Below are positions 1 through 11,300 of a DNA stretch of 64,000 nucleotides, piece after piece; position 1 is the first letter of the stretch, and each line of letters opens with the position of its first letter. Where the stretch lies: assembly GCA_037179515.1 (NCBI GenBank), contig JAXCGZ010003807.1, positions 75,001-139,000 on the forward strand, written 5' to 3'. The notes below the pieces were generated by a model. It searched no databases and had not been told where the DNA came from. It saw nothing but the letters and a program-made list of their open reading frames with translations. Made by a program: the position numbers and the translations under genes. The DNA is from Halocaridina rubra. Its lineage: Eukaryota > Arthropoda > Malacostraca > Decapoda > Atyidae.

Positions 1-69
1 TTTTTCTCTTTTTTAAGATATTAAAAGTTTTTTAACGCAATTATACTCCAATGAACGTTAGCATTTTCC

Positions 70-299
70 ATCGGGTGAATCCAAGTTGTTCAGGCTTTAC
101 GTCACGGACTCCCTCTTCTACTAAGGGCTAGGACGGGTGCCTTCTTGCGAAGGACTTGTTTTGGCAGATGTAATCGTTACCCTGAGTGCAAGCCATTGCT
201 AACCTCAGACCGTGACGGGGAGCGAACCCTCGACCTGACGCCTCAAAGTCGCGGACGCTACCGCTTGAGCCACGGTGACTACTATCGGGTGAATCCAAG
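70..299 (-). mobile_element. tRNA-derived SINE with 16-bp target-site duplication
   Basis: Read on the minus strand, 283 down to about 190 looks like a tRNA head. An A-box-like stretch (GTGGCTCAAGCGG) is followed about 35 bases later by a B-box-like GGGTTCGCTCCC, and ACCGTG near the start can pair with CACGGT after the B box, as in an acceptor stem. The body is flanked by a perfect 16-bp direct repeat, ATCGGGTGAATCCAAG, at 70-85 and 284-299, so the SINE proper is 86-283 (198 bp). The 3' tail is not poly(A) but a short GAACAA-like end. Such elements are Pol III transcribed and copied by a LINE partner. The tRNA arms are imperfect, so a working tRNA gene is unlikely. Confidence 0.7.
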
Positions 300-696
300 A
301 ATAAGTGAAAAATTCTGCCCGAAAGTGGCAGTTGTAACCTGGCTTCCCTTGACCCAGTAGCCTATAACTGGACACAAAGTAGTGTGACAGAAAGTGGCAA
401 TGCAACCGCAATGTCTTTTTTTTTCTTCTTCTTCTTCTTCTCCTCTAGATAAGAATGAATGGTACTTGAATATAGATTAGGCAATACGATAACACAACAA
501 GGGCAATATCAAGTACTGAGATAAAGAGAAAGGCAAATCAAATTACTGAAAGATATTGCGTTATCAACCAGGAAAATCATTTTTGAGATTTATGAAAAAA
601 AAAAAATAAGAAACTAGAAAACCTCATGATTTGAAAAGTTAATAAATGTTTGTCTAGTAATACCCAAATCCTAGAATAACACCAAAATGCTGTTTA
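300..696. other. AT-rich spacer, no gene seen
   Basis: No coding or repeat-family similarity is recognised. There is a T-rich tract followed by (TTC)n at about 416-446 and a poly(A) run near 597-606. Confidence 0.5.
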
Positions 697-815
697 TAGC
701 TACCGTATGCACTAATTAGTTCATAGCTACCGTATGCACTAATTATTTCATAGCTACCGTATGCACTAATTAGTTCATAGTTACCATATGCACTAATTAG
801 TTCATACCTACCGTC
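697..815. repeat. 27-bp minisatellite, about 4.4 copies
   Basis: A 27-bp unit beginning TAGCTACCGTATGCACTAAT repeats at 697, 724, 751 and 778, with a partial copy at 805. The first three copies are almost identical and the later ones carry one to three changes. Not coding. Confidence 0.9.
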
Positions 816-954
816 ATGGTCTCCGGAAAGAGTCCCGTGTCTAGCATTAATACAATGATAGCATTTCCTACATCCTTACATGACGAATTCCACCAATCAA
901 CTATCTTTAAATTAATTAATGCATTTAGCATTTATTGTTTCTTCGTTCTTCGTT

Positions 955-1088
<134 letters not shown>

Positions 1089-1124
1089 ACGAAAACTTCT
1101 TTGCGCTAGCATCAGTCGAGGGTC

Positions 1125-1155
1125 TAATAATAATAATAATAATAATAATAATGAC

Positions 1156-1221
<66 letters not shown>
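1125..1221. repeat. (TAA)n microsatellite
   Basis: A TAA trinucleotide tract with one GACAA interruption near 1153. It lies 37 bp from the (AG)n tract and may be the eroded tail of an insertion. Confidence 0.95.
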
Positions 1222-1223
<2 letters not shown>

Positions 1224-1264
1224 GTCCTAATATCTTTCAAAGTATATCTTTGTCTTTTTTTTTT

Positions 1265-2515
1265 TCCTAGCCATCCATATCAAAATATTCTCTATTCACA
1301 TTGTCGAAACCATGAAAGACTTGATAAGTTACCATATCCTCCTTGCTACAAGTGGTGGTAAGTATAACTCCCTGGAAATTTCCTTATAACTGAGATTATA
1401 CATCTGTCATTGGCTATGTAGCGCGTATTTGAACTTTTTTTCCAATTTATTCATATGCCTTTTCAAGCGCGGATTACATAAGGGTGCTGCATCTTCAAAC
1501 TTAGGCCTCAAATAAGTCATGAAGATATTTCTGAACATGGCCTTGTATACATGGCTGAAGTGCATGTATTGCATTTACCATACCAATTTACTATACTAAT
1601 ATATTCACCTCGAGATTCTTAAATTACCTCTCTTGCTAATGAATACTCAAATATTGTGTGTGGGGTTTTTTTTTAAACTCTTACCCATTCTCATTATTTT
1701 ATATTTTGAAGTAATGAATCTCATTAGTCTTTTGTCTGACCACTCTTGCAGGTTATTTAGGTCTTTCTGAAGTTTTCTACCACTATTTTCGTCATTTACT
1801 CCCTTCACAGTCTTTGCATCATCTGAAAACATATTTAAAATTGCACAATCTCCAATATATCACCTAAGTACATGAGGAACAGAAATGGCCCCAGAACTGA
1901 TCCCTGCGAAACCCCACTACTAAGCTTTGTCCAGTCAGACACTACATGTCTAACTCTCTCCCTTCCATTTATATAAGTTTTTATTCGCTCCAAGAGATTT
2001 CCACTCACTCTTGCCAATACTAGCAGCTTCTTAATAAGTCTTTCATAAGGTACTGCAACACATATGTTCTAAAAATCAAAGAATATGAACCTGCCCAGCC
2101 CTATATTTCTTGGAAGATTGTAAAATTAGGATTATATCATCATAAAATTCTAGTAACTTTGCTAGCACAAACCTGCCTTCTTTGAAGCCACGTTGTTTAC
2201 TGACAAAAAATTTAAGAACTCCAATTGAAAACATATGTTCTCTCTCAGTATCTTCTCTATGGCTTTGCATAATATGCTAGTCAATTATAGCTTAAAGCTG
2301 TGCTTCTTCCCTTTTTAATAATAGACACAATGTTCGCCAGTCTCCAGTACCCTGAAATCCCCAGATTCCAGCATTTGCCAATATGATGCAATGCAATACA
2401 GATTATGGTAAGTACATGAGATATATCGCCAGGTCCCGTAGTGTCATGAGCACTTAATATCATGAACGCTTCACATACTTTTATAGTTGGAGACGTTGTT
2501 CTAAAAGTGGCCCAT
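1265..2515 (-). pseudogene. LINE-A relic, antisense, RT to C-terminus
   Basis: On the minus strand, scattered frames resemble the LINE-A protein seen intact at 3263-4915: a 'RSVPQGS'-type palm segment around 1835-2017, an FSDDAK catalytic-site variant near 1825, and the C-terminal 'DMVT..FKSFHGF' segment near 1300-1370. Stops and frameshifts occur about every 200 bp, so this copy is old. It is convergent with the next relic. Confidence 0.75.
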
Positions 2516-2529
2516 GTTTTCTCATCTCT

Positions 2530-3215
2530 GCACTATGAGGGGGTGGAGTCAGAAAAGTAAAAAGATCTAGGGGCAAATGTATTGGTAGATTTGTCTCCGG
2601 AAATGCGCATAAATGGTATTGTGAAGGCAGAATGTACTTTCTGAGCATATATTAGAATGGCCTTCAGGCAAGGACTGGGAAATATTCAGAAATATTTATG
2701 TGATTTATGTGAGGCTAAAGCCTGAATATACAGCACTATTTTGGAATCCACACTTGCAAAAGGCGTACAGATCAACTAGAGAATATTCAACGGCATTCTA
2801 CAAATATGGTGAAAAAAGATATACAATCTCAGTTATAAGAGATGGCTCAGGAAGTTAAATTTACCATCATTGAAGCTAGAAGGAAGAGGGAGGATTTGGT
2901 AAGTTTGTAAATTCCTTCCTGGTTTTGATAGAGTGGACAGCGAGAGATATTTTGACATGGTGGCTTTAGAACTAGAGGTCATATTTTGAAACTTCATAAG
3001 AGAATTTATTTGCAGGATGTAAATACTTTTATAGCATAAGAATAGTTCATAACTGGGATTCACCAAGCAAGGTAACAGTAAGTGCTAATTGCATCATACT
3101 TTTAATGAGATATACATCAATGAATAAAACAAAAAACTGATCAGAGGACAGGGAATGATTGGCATTGAGTTCCTTCCCGTAGGCACAATCAGCTAAAAAC
3201 AATTAGGTAATTACA
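2530..3215 (+). pseudogene. LINE-A relic, sense, 3' part
   Basis: Nucleotide-level resemblance to LINE-A bases 4330-4985 is clear (for example the stretches around 'GATTTGTCTCCGGAAATGC' at 2590 and 'TCAGAGGACAGGGAATGA' near 3140). The copy ends with the family's 3' signature CAATTAGGTAATTAC at about 3200. Many stops and deletions; not functional. Confidence 0.75.
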
Positions 3216-3232
3216 TGAACATTCACATTTAG

Positions 3233-4915
3233 ATGATTACACACACACACACACACACACTGCTAAAGAGAGCGGATGGAAGCATCACTGAGACGGACGA
3301 AGAGATCTGCAAAGAATTGAACAAGGAGTTTCAGTCAGTATTTACAGTAGAAAATACCCCACCCCCTCAGATTGCAGTGATAGAAGCTCAAGGGCCGGTA
3401 TTAGAGAACATCAACCTTACAGCCACAGAGGTATGCAAAGCGCTGATGGATTTAGATGTTCATAAAGCTACAGGTCCTGATGACATATCCCCTCATGTGC
3501 TTAAAAAATGCGCAAACACAATATCAGTGGCACTAAGTATCATATTTAAGGAGTCATTGGAGTCGGGGGAGATTCCAAGATGCTGGAAACAAGCAAATGT
3601 GATACCTATCTTCAAAAAGGGAAGGAGGGATACGGCTCTGAACTATAGACCAGTTTCCTTGACCAGCATAGTTTGCAAAGTTATGGAGAAACTACTAAGG
3701 AAACATATCTCTCTTCACTTGGAATCCTTCAACTTTTTGTCAGTGAGGCAACATGGCTTCAGAGAAGGAAGATCAACAGTAACAAACTTATTAGAATTTT
3801 ATGATGAGGTAAGCCAAATCTTACAGGAAAGAGAGGGCTGGGCAGATTGCATATTCCTAGACTTCCAGAAAGCGTTTGACACTGTTCCACATGGGAGACT
3901 TATTAGGAAGCTGCAATCAATGGCTAGAATAGGTGGAAATGTCTTGGAATGGATAAAAACTTACTTAGAAGGAAGGGAACAGAGGGTTAGAGTAAGACAC
4001 TCAGTGTCTGAATGGAGAAGAGTTAGTAGTGGAGTTCCACAGGGTTCAGTTTTAGGGCCACTTTTGTTCCTTGTATATGTAAATGACCTACCAGAGTCTG
4101 TAAATTCATTCATGAATATGTTTGCAGATGATGCAAAGATTGTGAAGAAAGTAAAAAACGAGAACAATGGTAGAGAACTTCAGGAGGATCTAAATAATCT
4201 GCATGAGTGGTCAGAAAAGTGGCTAATGAAATTCAATACCTCAAAATGTAAGGTAATGAGAATGGGTACAAGTGCAAGAAGGCCCAAGCTTGACTACTCG
4301 GTGGCTGGAGTACAACTTCAGGAGACAGAAAATGAGAGAGATCTAGGAGTAAACATATTGGCAGATTTGTCTCCAGAAATACATATAAATGGCGTAGTAA
4401 GGGCAGCATATGCATTCTTATCAAATGTAAGGGTAGCCTTCAGGCACATGGACAAGGAAATGTTCAGAAATATTTATGTAACCTATGTGAGGCCAAAACT
4501 CGAATATGCAGCCCCCTTTTGGAATCCGCACTTGAAAAAGCACATAGCTAAGCTTGAAAAAGTTCAAAGACATGCCACAAAACTGGTGCCAGAAATACGC
4601 AATCTCGGTTATGATGAGAGGCTGAGGGAATTAGACTTGCCATCACTCGAAGCTAGAAGAGTAAGGGGGGATATGGTGACAGTCTTTAAATTCCTTCATG
4701 GTTATGATAGAGTGGATAGGGATCGATATTTCGATATGGCTGGCTCTAGAACTAGAGGTCATAGTTTGAAGCTTCGGAAGAAAACTTGTTTGCAGGATGT
4801 AAGGAAATACTTTTTCAGTGTAAGAGTAGTTGATAATTGGAATTCGCTAAGCGAGGAGGTAGTTAATGCTACCTCAATCCATAGTTTTAAGGACAGGTAT
4901 GATAAGTATCACTAA
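3233..4915 (+). CDS. CR1-type LINE reverse transcriptase, 5'-truncated but open
   Basis: A 560-aa open frame covers the non-LTR reverse transcriptase and C-terminal region of LINE-A. The endonuclease half is missing because the copy is truncated at about 3263. Visible motifs: GPDDISPHVL (finger region, about residue 82), KAFDTVPHGRL (about 212, first catalytic Asp), SSGVPQGSVLGP (about 266) and the catalytic FADDAK (about 297). The C-terminal 'YVRPKLEYAAPFWNP' and 'RTRGHSLKL' blocks are shared by CR1/L2-group elements. The first roughly ten residues come from the (AC)n tract, so the annotated start is not the native one. The open frame spans the whole RT, but without endonuclease or promoter this copy is presumably dead. 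CR1-group placement is by motif memory, not phylogeny. Confidence 0.85.
   Translation: MITHTHTHTLLKRADGSITETDEEICKELNKEFQSVFTVENTPPPQIAVIEAQGPVLENINLTATEVCKALMDLDVHKATGPDDISPHVLKKCANTISVALSIIFKESLESGEIPRCWKQANVIPIFKKGRRDTALNYRPVSLTSIVCKVMEKLLRKHISLHLESFNFLSVRQHGFREGRSTVTNLLEFYDEVSQILQEREGWADCIFLDFQKAFDTVPHGRLIRKLQSMARIGGNVLEWIKTYLEGREQRVRVRHSVSEWRRVSSGVPQGSVLGPLLFLVYVNDLPESVNSFMNMFADDAKIVKKVKNENNGRELQEDLNNLHEWSEKWLMKFNTSKCKVMRMGTSARRPKLDYSVAGVQLQETENERDLGVNILADLSPEIHINGVVRAAYAFLSNVRVAFRHMDKEMFRNIYVTYVRPKLEYAAPFWNPHLKKHIAKLEKVQRHATKLVPEIRNLGYDERLRELDLPSLEARRVRGDMVTVFKFLHGYDRVDRDRYFDMAGSRTRGHSLKLRKKTCLQDVRKYFFSVRVVDNWNSLSEEVVNATSIHSFKDRYDKYH
3240..3260. repeat. (AC)n microsatellite at a LINE 5' junction
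   Basis: A short AC tract directly abuts the truncated 5' end of the next LINE-A copy. It supplies the spurious ITHTHTHT start of that copy's open frame. Confidence 0.9.
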
Positions 4916-4996
4916 GTCTAAAAATGGAACCGATCAGGAGACGGGAAGATACGAGCTTTGGGCTCTTTCCCGTAAACACAATTAGGTAATCACAAT
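3263..4996 (+). mobile_element. LINE-A copy 3 (5'-truncated)
   Basis: Follows the RT frame with a short 3' UTR (ACCGATCAGGAGACGGGAAG near 4930, then CTCTTTCCCGTAAACACAAT) and ends with two copies of an AATTAGGTAATCAC-like repeat instead of poly(A). Short 3'-terminal direct repeats are typical of the CR1/L2 group. Confidence 0.85.
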
Positions 4997-5353
4997 TAGG
5001 TAATCACTCGAAGCTAGAAGAGTAAGGGGGGATATGGTGACAGTCTTTAAATTCCTTCATGGTTATGATAGAGTGGATAGGGATCGATATTTCGATATGG
5101 CTGGCTCTAGAACTAGAGGTCATAGTTTGAAGCTTGGTAAGAAAACTTCTTTGCAGGATGTAAGGAAATACTTTTTCAGTGTAAGAGTAGTTGATAATTG
5201 GAATTCGCTAAGCGAGGAGGTAGTTAATGCTATCTCAATCCATAGTTTTAAGGACAAGTACGATAAGTATCACTAAGTCTAAAATGGAACCGATCAGGAG
5301 ACGGGAAGATACGAGCTTTGGGCTCTTTCCCGTAAACACAATTAGGTAATCAC
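4997..5353 (+). mobile_element. LINE-A 3'-end tandem duplicate
   Basis: Repeats the last ~345 bp of the preceding copy (compare 4643-4996) almost perfectly, including an 80-aa C-terminal frame at 5034-5276. The join is at shared ATCACTCGAAGCTAGAAG, where the terminal TAATCAC of one copy overlaps an internal ATCAC of the next. It ends with the same AATTAGGTAATCAC, from which the next copy starts. Confidence 0.85.
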
Positions 5354-5399
5354 AAATGCTGATGGATTAGCTGGTAAGGCAGTAGAATTAAAAGATAGG

Positions 5400-6329
5400 A
5401 TGCACAACAGTAAGGCAGATATAGTAGCAATTGCAGAGACTAAGTTGAGTGAGGACATAAACAGTCTCACAGTTTTTCCTAAGGGCTTCAGAATATTAAG
5501 GGTTGAAAGATCTGAGAGGACTGGTGGAGGGATAGCACTGCTTATAAGTGAAAGGATTCAAGTTGAAGAAATAAACTTGGCTATAGAAAGTGAGTTCAAG
5601 GAATTTCTTGTTGCTCGCATAAATACTGGGTCAAAGAGCATAATAATAACTGTTGTATATAACCCACCAAGGAACCAGAATAGGCTTGAAGTTTATGAGG
5701 AAAGTCATATAGGTACTATTGAAGTCATAAACTCAGTTGTTAACATGGCACTGGAGAGAAAATGTAGGATTTTGATTATGGGAGATTTTAATCATAAAGA
5801 GATAGATTGGATAAATCTTGACCCACACAGTGGTGAGGACTCATTCGGGGCAAGATTCCTAGATTGCGTACAAGGGAATTTCCTACACCAACATGTAATG
5901 GAACCAACGAGGGCCAGGGGTGGGGATGAGCCATCACTACTTGATCTAGTATTCACAGATTATGTGTTGGATATTGAAAAAATTGAGTATGAACCACCAA
6001 TTGGAAAGAGTGACCACTGTGTGTTGTTGATGGAGTATATCATTGAAAATATTCTTCCTGAGAGTAGAGGCACTGAGGACATGAGGAGGAACTATCCGAA
6101 AGGAGATTACATCAAAATGAATGAGCTTTTTGCAGTTATTGACTGGAGAACCTTATTTTACAACAAATCTGTGCAAGAAATGTATGACATCTTTTGTGAG
6201 AAATATGGGAAGATAGTAGATTGCTGCATACCTGTCACCAAAGTAGGTGTAATTCATGCCAGAGAGAAATGGTTCGATAATGAGTGTAAAAGAGCTAAGG
6301 AGTGGAGAGACAAATGCTGGAAAAGATAA
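5400..6329 (+). pseudogene. LINE-A APE-type endonuclease and linker (premature stop)
   Basis: A 309-aa frame with an apurinic/apyrimidinic-type endonuclease. Visible features are ETKLSED (about residue 13, the metal-binding Glu), GGGIALLI, GDFNHKEIDW (about 128) and SDHCVLL (about 204, catalytic Ser-Asp-His). In the family this enzyme nicks target DNA to prime reverse transcription. The frame stops at 6327 where the sister copy at 51160 reads TAT, giving a TAA nonsense change. After the stop the linker continues in frame toward the RT. No M1 can be trusted because the copy is 5'-truncated. Confidence 0.8.
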
Positions 6330-6521
6330 AGGAGGAGAAAAAACATAAATACCTGGCAAACCTACAAAAGAGCAAGAAATGACTACCTAAGTAAAAGGAG
6401 AGAGGCAGAGAGAGACTATGAGAGGGACATCACCAGGAAGGCTAAAGAAAATCCCAAGCTTTTCCACAGCTTTATCAGAGGAAACCTGAAGGTAAAAGAA
6501 CAGGTTTCAAGGCTAAAGAGA

Positions 6522-8056
6522 GTGGATGGAAGCATCACTGAGATGCATGAAGAGATCTGCAAAGAATTGAACAAGGAGTTTCAGTCAGTATTTACAGTAG
6601 AAAATACCCCACCCCCTCAGATTGCAGAGATAGAAGCTCAAGGGCAGGTATTAGAGAACATCAACTTTACAGCCACAGAGGTATGCAAAGCGCTGATGGA
6701 TTTAGATGTTCATAAAGCTACAGGTCCTGATGACATATCCCCTCATGTACTTAAAAAATGTGCAAACTCAATATCAGTGGCACTAAGTATTATATTTAAA
6801 AAGTCACAGGAGTCAGGGGAGTTTCCAAGATGCTGGAAACAAGCAAATGTGATACTTATCTTCAAAAGAGGGATACGGCTCTGAACTATAGACCAGCATA
6901 GTTTGCAAAGTTATGGAGAAACTACTAAGGAAACATATCTCTCTTCACTTGGAATCCTTCAACTTTTTGTCAGTGAGACAACATGGCTTCAAAGAAGGTA
7001 GATCAACAGTAACAAACTTATTAGAATTTTATGATGAGGTAAGCCGAATCTTACAGGAAAGAGAGGACTGGGCAGATTGCATATTCCTAGACTTCCTGAA
7101 AGCGTTTGACACAGTTCCACATGGGAGACTTATTAGGAAGCTGCAATCAATGGCTAGAATAGGTGGAAATGTCTTGGAATGGATAAAAACTTACTTAGAA
7201 GGAAGGGAACAGAGGGTTAGAGTAAGACACTCAGTGTCTGAATGGAGAAGAGTTAGTAGTGGAGTTCCACAGGGTTCAGTTTTAGGGCCACATTTGTTCC
7301 TTGTATATGTAAATGACCTACCAAAGTCTATAAATTCATTCATGAATATGTTTGCAGATGATGCAAAGATTGTGAAGAAAGTAAAAATCGAGAACAATGG
7401 TAGAGAACTTCAGGAGGATCTAAATAGTCTGCATGAGTGGTCAGAGAAGTAGCTAATGAAATTCAATACTTCAAAACGTAAGGTAATGAGAATGGGTACA
7501 AGAGACAGAAAATGAGAGAGATCTAGGAGTAAACATACTGGCAGATTTGTCTCCAGAAATAGATATAAATGGCATAGTAAAGGCAGCATATGCATTCTTA
7601 TCAAATGTAAGGGTGGCCTTCAGGCACATGGACAAGGAAATGTTCAGAAACATTTATGTAACCTATGTGAGGCCAAAACTCGAATATGCAGCCCCCTTTT
7701 GGAATCCACACTTGAAAAAGCACATAGCTAAGCTTGAAAAAGTTCAAAGACATGCCACGAAACTGGTGCTAGAAATACGCAATCTCAGTTATGATGAGAG
7801 GCTGAGGGAATTAGACTTACCATCATTCGAAGCTAGAAGATTGAGGGGGGATATGGTGACAGTCTTTAAATTCCTTCATGGTTATGATAGAGTGGATAGG
7901 GATAGATATTTTGATATGGCTGGCTCTAGAACTAGAGGTCATAGTTTGAAGCTTCGTAAGAAAACTTCTTTACAGGATGTAAGGAAATACTTTTTCAGTG
8001 TAAGAGTAGTTGATAATTGGAATTCGCTAAGCAAGGAGGTAGTTAATGCTATCTGA
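6522..8056 (+). pseudogene. LINE-A reverse transcriptase, broken
   Basis: RT of the same copy, in three open pieces (6522-6884, 6913-7452, 7547-8056). Against the open copy at 3263-4915 the damage is: a deletion with frameshift at about 6868-6900 after the VILIFKR segment; a TGG-to-TAG change at about 7450; a ~55-bp deletion near 7504 between two ACAAG/GAGACAG contexts; and a stop at 8054 near the C-terminus. The catalytic FADDAK (about 7350) is retained. DNA identity to the open copy is high, so the damage is fairly recent. Confidence 0.8.
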
Positions 8057-8167
8057 ATCCATAGATTTAAGGATAGGTATGATAAGTATCACTAAGTATA
8101 AAACGGAACCGATGAGGAGACGGGAAGATACGAGCTTTGGGCTCTTTCCCGTAAGCACAATTAGGTA

Positions 8168-8342
8168 AATACACAAAGACATGCTGCGAAACTGGTGTTA
8201 GAAATACGCAATCTCAGTTACGCGGAGAGGCTGAGGGAATTAGATTTCCCATCACTCGACGCTACAGGAATGAGAGGGGATATGGTGACGGTTTCCATGT
8301 CCTTCATAGTTTTGACAGAGTGGATGGGGATTAAAATATTGA
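8168..8342 (+). pseudogene. LINE-A copy 6, left half (split by LINE-B)
   Basis: Matches LINE-A sequence corresponding to 4570-4735 and stops at ...GATGGGGATTAAAATATT. The continuing LINE-A sequence resumes at 11746 on the far side of an antisense LINE-B. Only about 16 bases are unaccounted for between the halves. Confidence 0.8.
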
Positions 8343-11300
8343 TTTTTTTTTTAAGAGTGTGACAACGGGACAGGCAGAAACTGCCCTCATCAATAAAGGC
8401 CAGGGCATAAGAAAATACCAAGACGAAGGAAAAGAAAAAGGTTAAAGACAAGGCAGAGATTAGGTAATGTCAAACAAAGGAAAACGACAGATAGAAAAAA
8501 CAGTCAAAGTACAGAGGACCCAGTGATATGACTAGGCTCTGAGATGATGATAGATCTGCATTTTGATGGATGAAAGGTTACAAGAATTAGGAAAGACAGA
8601 AGGAGGAAGAGAGTTCCAGAGTCTGGAGGTAGTAGGGAACAAGCAGTTGGTGCACCGACTAATCCGCAAGCTACAAATCTCCACACAGTACCTGTGAGAT
8701 GAGGCCGCTTGGCGAGTGTTATGCGGCCTCAGCAGTGGGGTAGGGATGCAACTCGCCAACTCATCAGAGCAGCGATGGAAGTAGTAGCAATAGAGAAGAG
8801 AAAGGAAAGATACCTTATGGCGAAGAGAGAGAGAATCCAGATTAGATGTAAGAGAAGGATCATTAATAAGTCTGACTGCCTTAGATTCAACCCTATGAAG
8901 GAGTTAAGTATAAGGGGAAGCACCCAAGAAGAGTGAGCAGTATTCTAAGCAGTGACAGATAAGACCTTTATAAATTTTAAGTAACTGTAAAGAGGAATAG
9001 TACTGACGAAAACGAAACAAAACCCCCAATATTTTGGATGAAGATTTAGAAATTTGGATTATGTGATTCCTCCAAGACAAGTTAGAGGCTATATGGCTTC
9101 CTAATATGTTGATAGAATTAAAAGGGTAAATTTCGTTAGTTTCGAAGACAATAGGGTTATCAGGAGGAGAAGAAGATAAAGAGATAGCCAGAAACTGTCT
9201 TGAAGGCATTGAATTTAACTAAATTTTGAGTGCCCCACTCAGATACTCTCTGCATGTCAGAGTTAAGAGTAGAAGAAAGAGTGATATGAGATTGATTACG
9301 AGTAACAGATGAAGGTTGTGAAGAAAAGGCAGAGGAAAAGTGAAGGGTAAAATCATCAGCAAAGGCATGAAGAAGAGAGGAAGATGGAGATTGTAGAAGA
9401 TCATTGATGAAGAGAAGGCACAGAGTAGATGAAAGAACAGAGCCCTGTGGAACACCACTGGTAACAGAGAACGGGCTAGATTTGCACCATCTACAACTAC
9501 AGATATAAAACGGTCAGTAAGAAAACTGGAAGTCAGAGAACAGAAAGAAGGGGTAAAGCAAAAGGCAGGGAGTTTGGCCAATAGAGCCTGGTGCCAGACT
9601 CTGTCAAAAGCCTTAGAGATATCAAGGGCGACGACAGAGGATTCCCCTTAGTTCCTCTGAGAAGATGACCATGCATGAGTAAGATAGGACAGGATATCAC
9701 CATTGGATCTTGCCTTGTGGAAGCCGTACTGATGATTGGAGATAAGTGAGTTAAATTCAAGGCGTTTCAAGAAGTGAGCATTAAGCAAAGTTTTGAAAAC
9801 TTTAGCAATAGAGGGGGTTAGGGCAATAGGTAGGTAGTTTGAAGGAATAGAGCAGTCACCCTTCTTAGGAACAGGTTGAACTAGAGCATGCTTCCAAGAT
9901 GAAGGATAGAGACTGGATGACAGAATGAGGCAAAAAAGATGGCGAAGCACAGGAGCCAGTTCAGCTGCAAACTCCTTAAGGATCCTTGCAGAAATGCCAT
10001 CGGGACCAGATGCCTTGTTCGTCCTTAGCGAGAGAAGAACCTTACGAACTTTACGTGAAGAAAGGATAAGGGAGGGCATAGGGTTAGAGAGATGTAAAGA
10101 TTGAGGAACAGGTGCACTGGAATAGTTTATTGAAGAGTTGGCAGAAAAATGAGAGCCAAAGAGAGTGGCTTTGTCAGTGGGAGAGCAAGCTATAGAACCA
10201 TCAGAACGAATGAGAGGGGGAAAGCTTGAGTTACGGAAGTTTTTGGAGAGGTTTTTGGCTAAAGACCAGAAGCATTTGTCAGTGGGAGAGGAGTTAAGGC
10301 CATCAACTTTCCTTCTTATAAAGGAAGCCTTAGACCTTCGAATTTGAGCAGTACAGCGATTCCTAGCTACAATAAAAGCAGAGCGAGTTAAATCGGAAAG
10401 AGAGGCTTGGTAAGATCGGTGTGCCAGATTCCATGCCTGGATAGCCATGATGCAGGCACGGTCAAACGAAGATTTAGGGGGAGAGAAAGTTTTTGTAGAA
10501 GAGGAGATGTACTCCTCCATTCCCGCGGTCATGATCTCGGCAACTTTTAGAGCTACCTGATCAGGGTTGTGGGACCGAAAGCAGTAGTCATCCCATGGGA
10601 AGGCAAAGAGGAAGTTCCACAAATTTTCATGTTGGGTATACTCAAAGTGCCAAAGGCGGCGCTGAGTAGGAGGGATTGGTGGAGGGGGAGCAAAAATGGA
10701 TGAGACTGAGATCATAGAGTGGTCAGATTTACCAAGAGAGGAAAGCACAGAATAAGAGTAGCTTGAAGGGTTAAAGGTAAAAAAATAGGTCAAGAGTGTT
10801 TGTTGCATGCTCATAATGATCAGGAACACGAGTAGGATGTATGATAAGATACTCCAGATAGTGAGTAATAGAGAAAGCACTGGCCTCGCTTCCTCCCACA
10901 TCAGTGTGAGAAGAATGAAGCCACTCACTGTGGTGTACATTGAAGTCTCCAATGTAGAGAACTTCGCCATGTGAGTGAGAAGATAGCAAGGACTCTTGGC
11001 ACGAGGACAGATATTCAAAGAAAGACACAGACTCGGTGGAGTTTGGAGAGTAGTAGCAGAAGCAATGAAGATAGTGGTAGTGGAGAGATAGACTTTTAGC
11101 CAGAGAAAATCAAAGTCAGGAGATTCAAGGCCCATGAGCCTCGCAGTAGGAGTGTTTATGTTGCAGTAGGCACAGACCACACCTTTAGAACAAAAACAAG
11201 TATATAGATTATAGTGAGAGATTTGAAATGGGTCAGTGGAATCATGTATAGACAGCTGGGTTTCAGATAGGAGGAGGAGGTTAGGGAGGAAAGTACCCAA

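Larger units (their letters stand above)
5354..8167 (+). mobile_element. LINE-A copy 5, nearly full ORF2 length
   Basis: The longest LINE-A copy, carrying endonuclease, reverse transcriptase and the 3' end (AATTAGGTAAATACAC at 8160). It begins inside the endonuclease N-terminus: frame upstream of the ATG at 5400 still reads as TNADGLAGKAVELKDR. It sits head to tail behind the 3' ends of other LINE-A copies. Confidence 0.85.

Noticed and set aside
190..283. A functional tRNA gene
   Set aside because: The T arm and anticodon arm do not fold cleanly, and the whole piece is inside a 198-bp insert with a target duplication, so a SINE head is the better explanation.
3961..4167. Antisense open frame opposite the LINE-A palm
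   Set aside because: It mirrors the conserved palm codons of the RT on the other strand and recurs at 7191-7397 with the same changes; a shadow frame.
10165..10347. 60-aa plus-strand frame in LINE-B copy 1
   Set aside because: Lies opposite the EN-RT linker of the antisense LINE-B and has no independent features.
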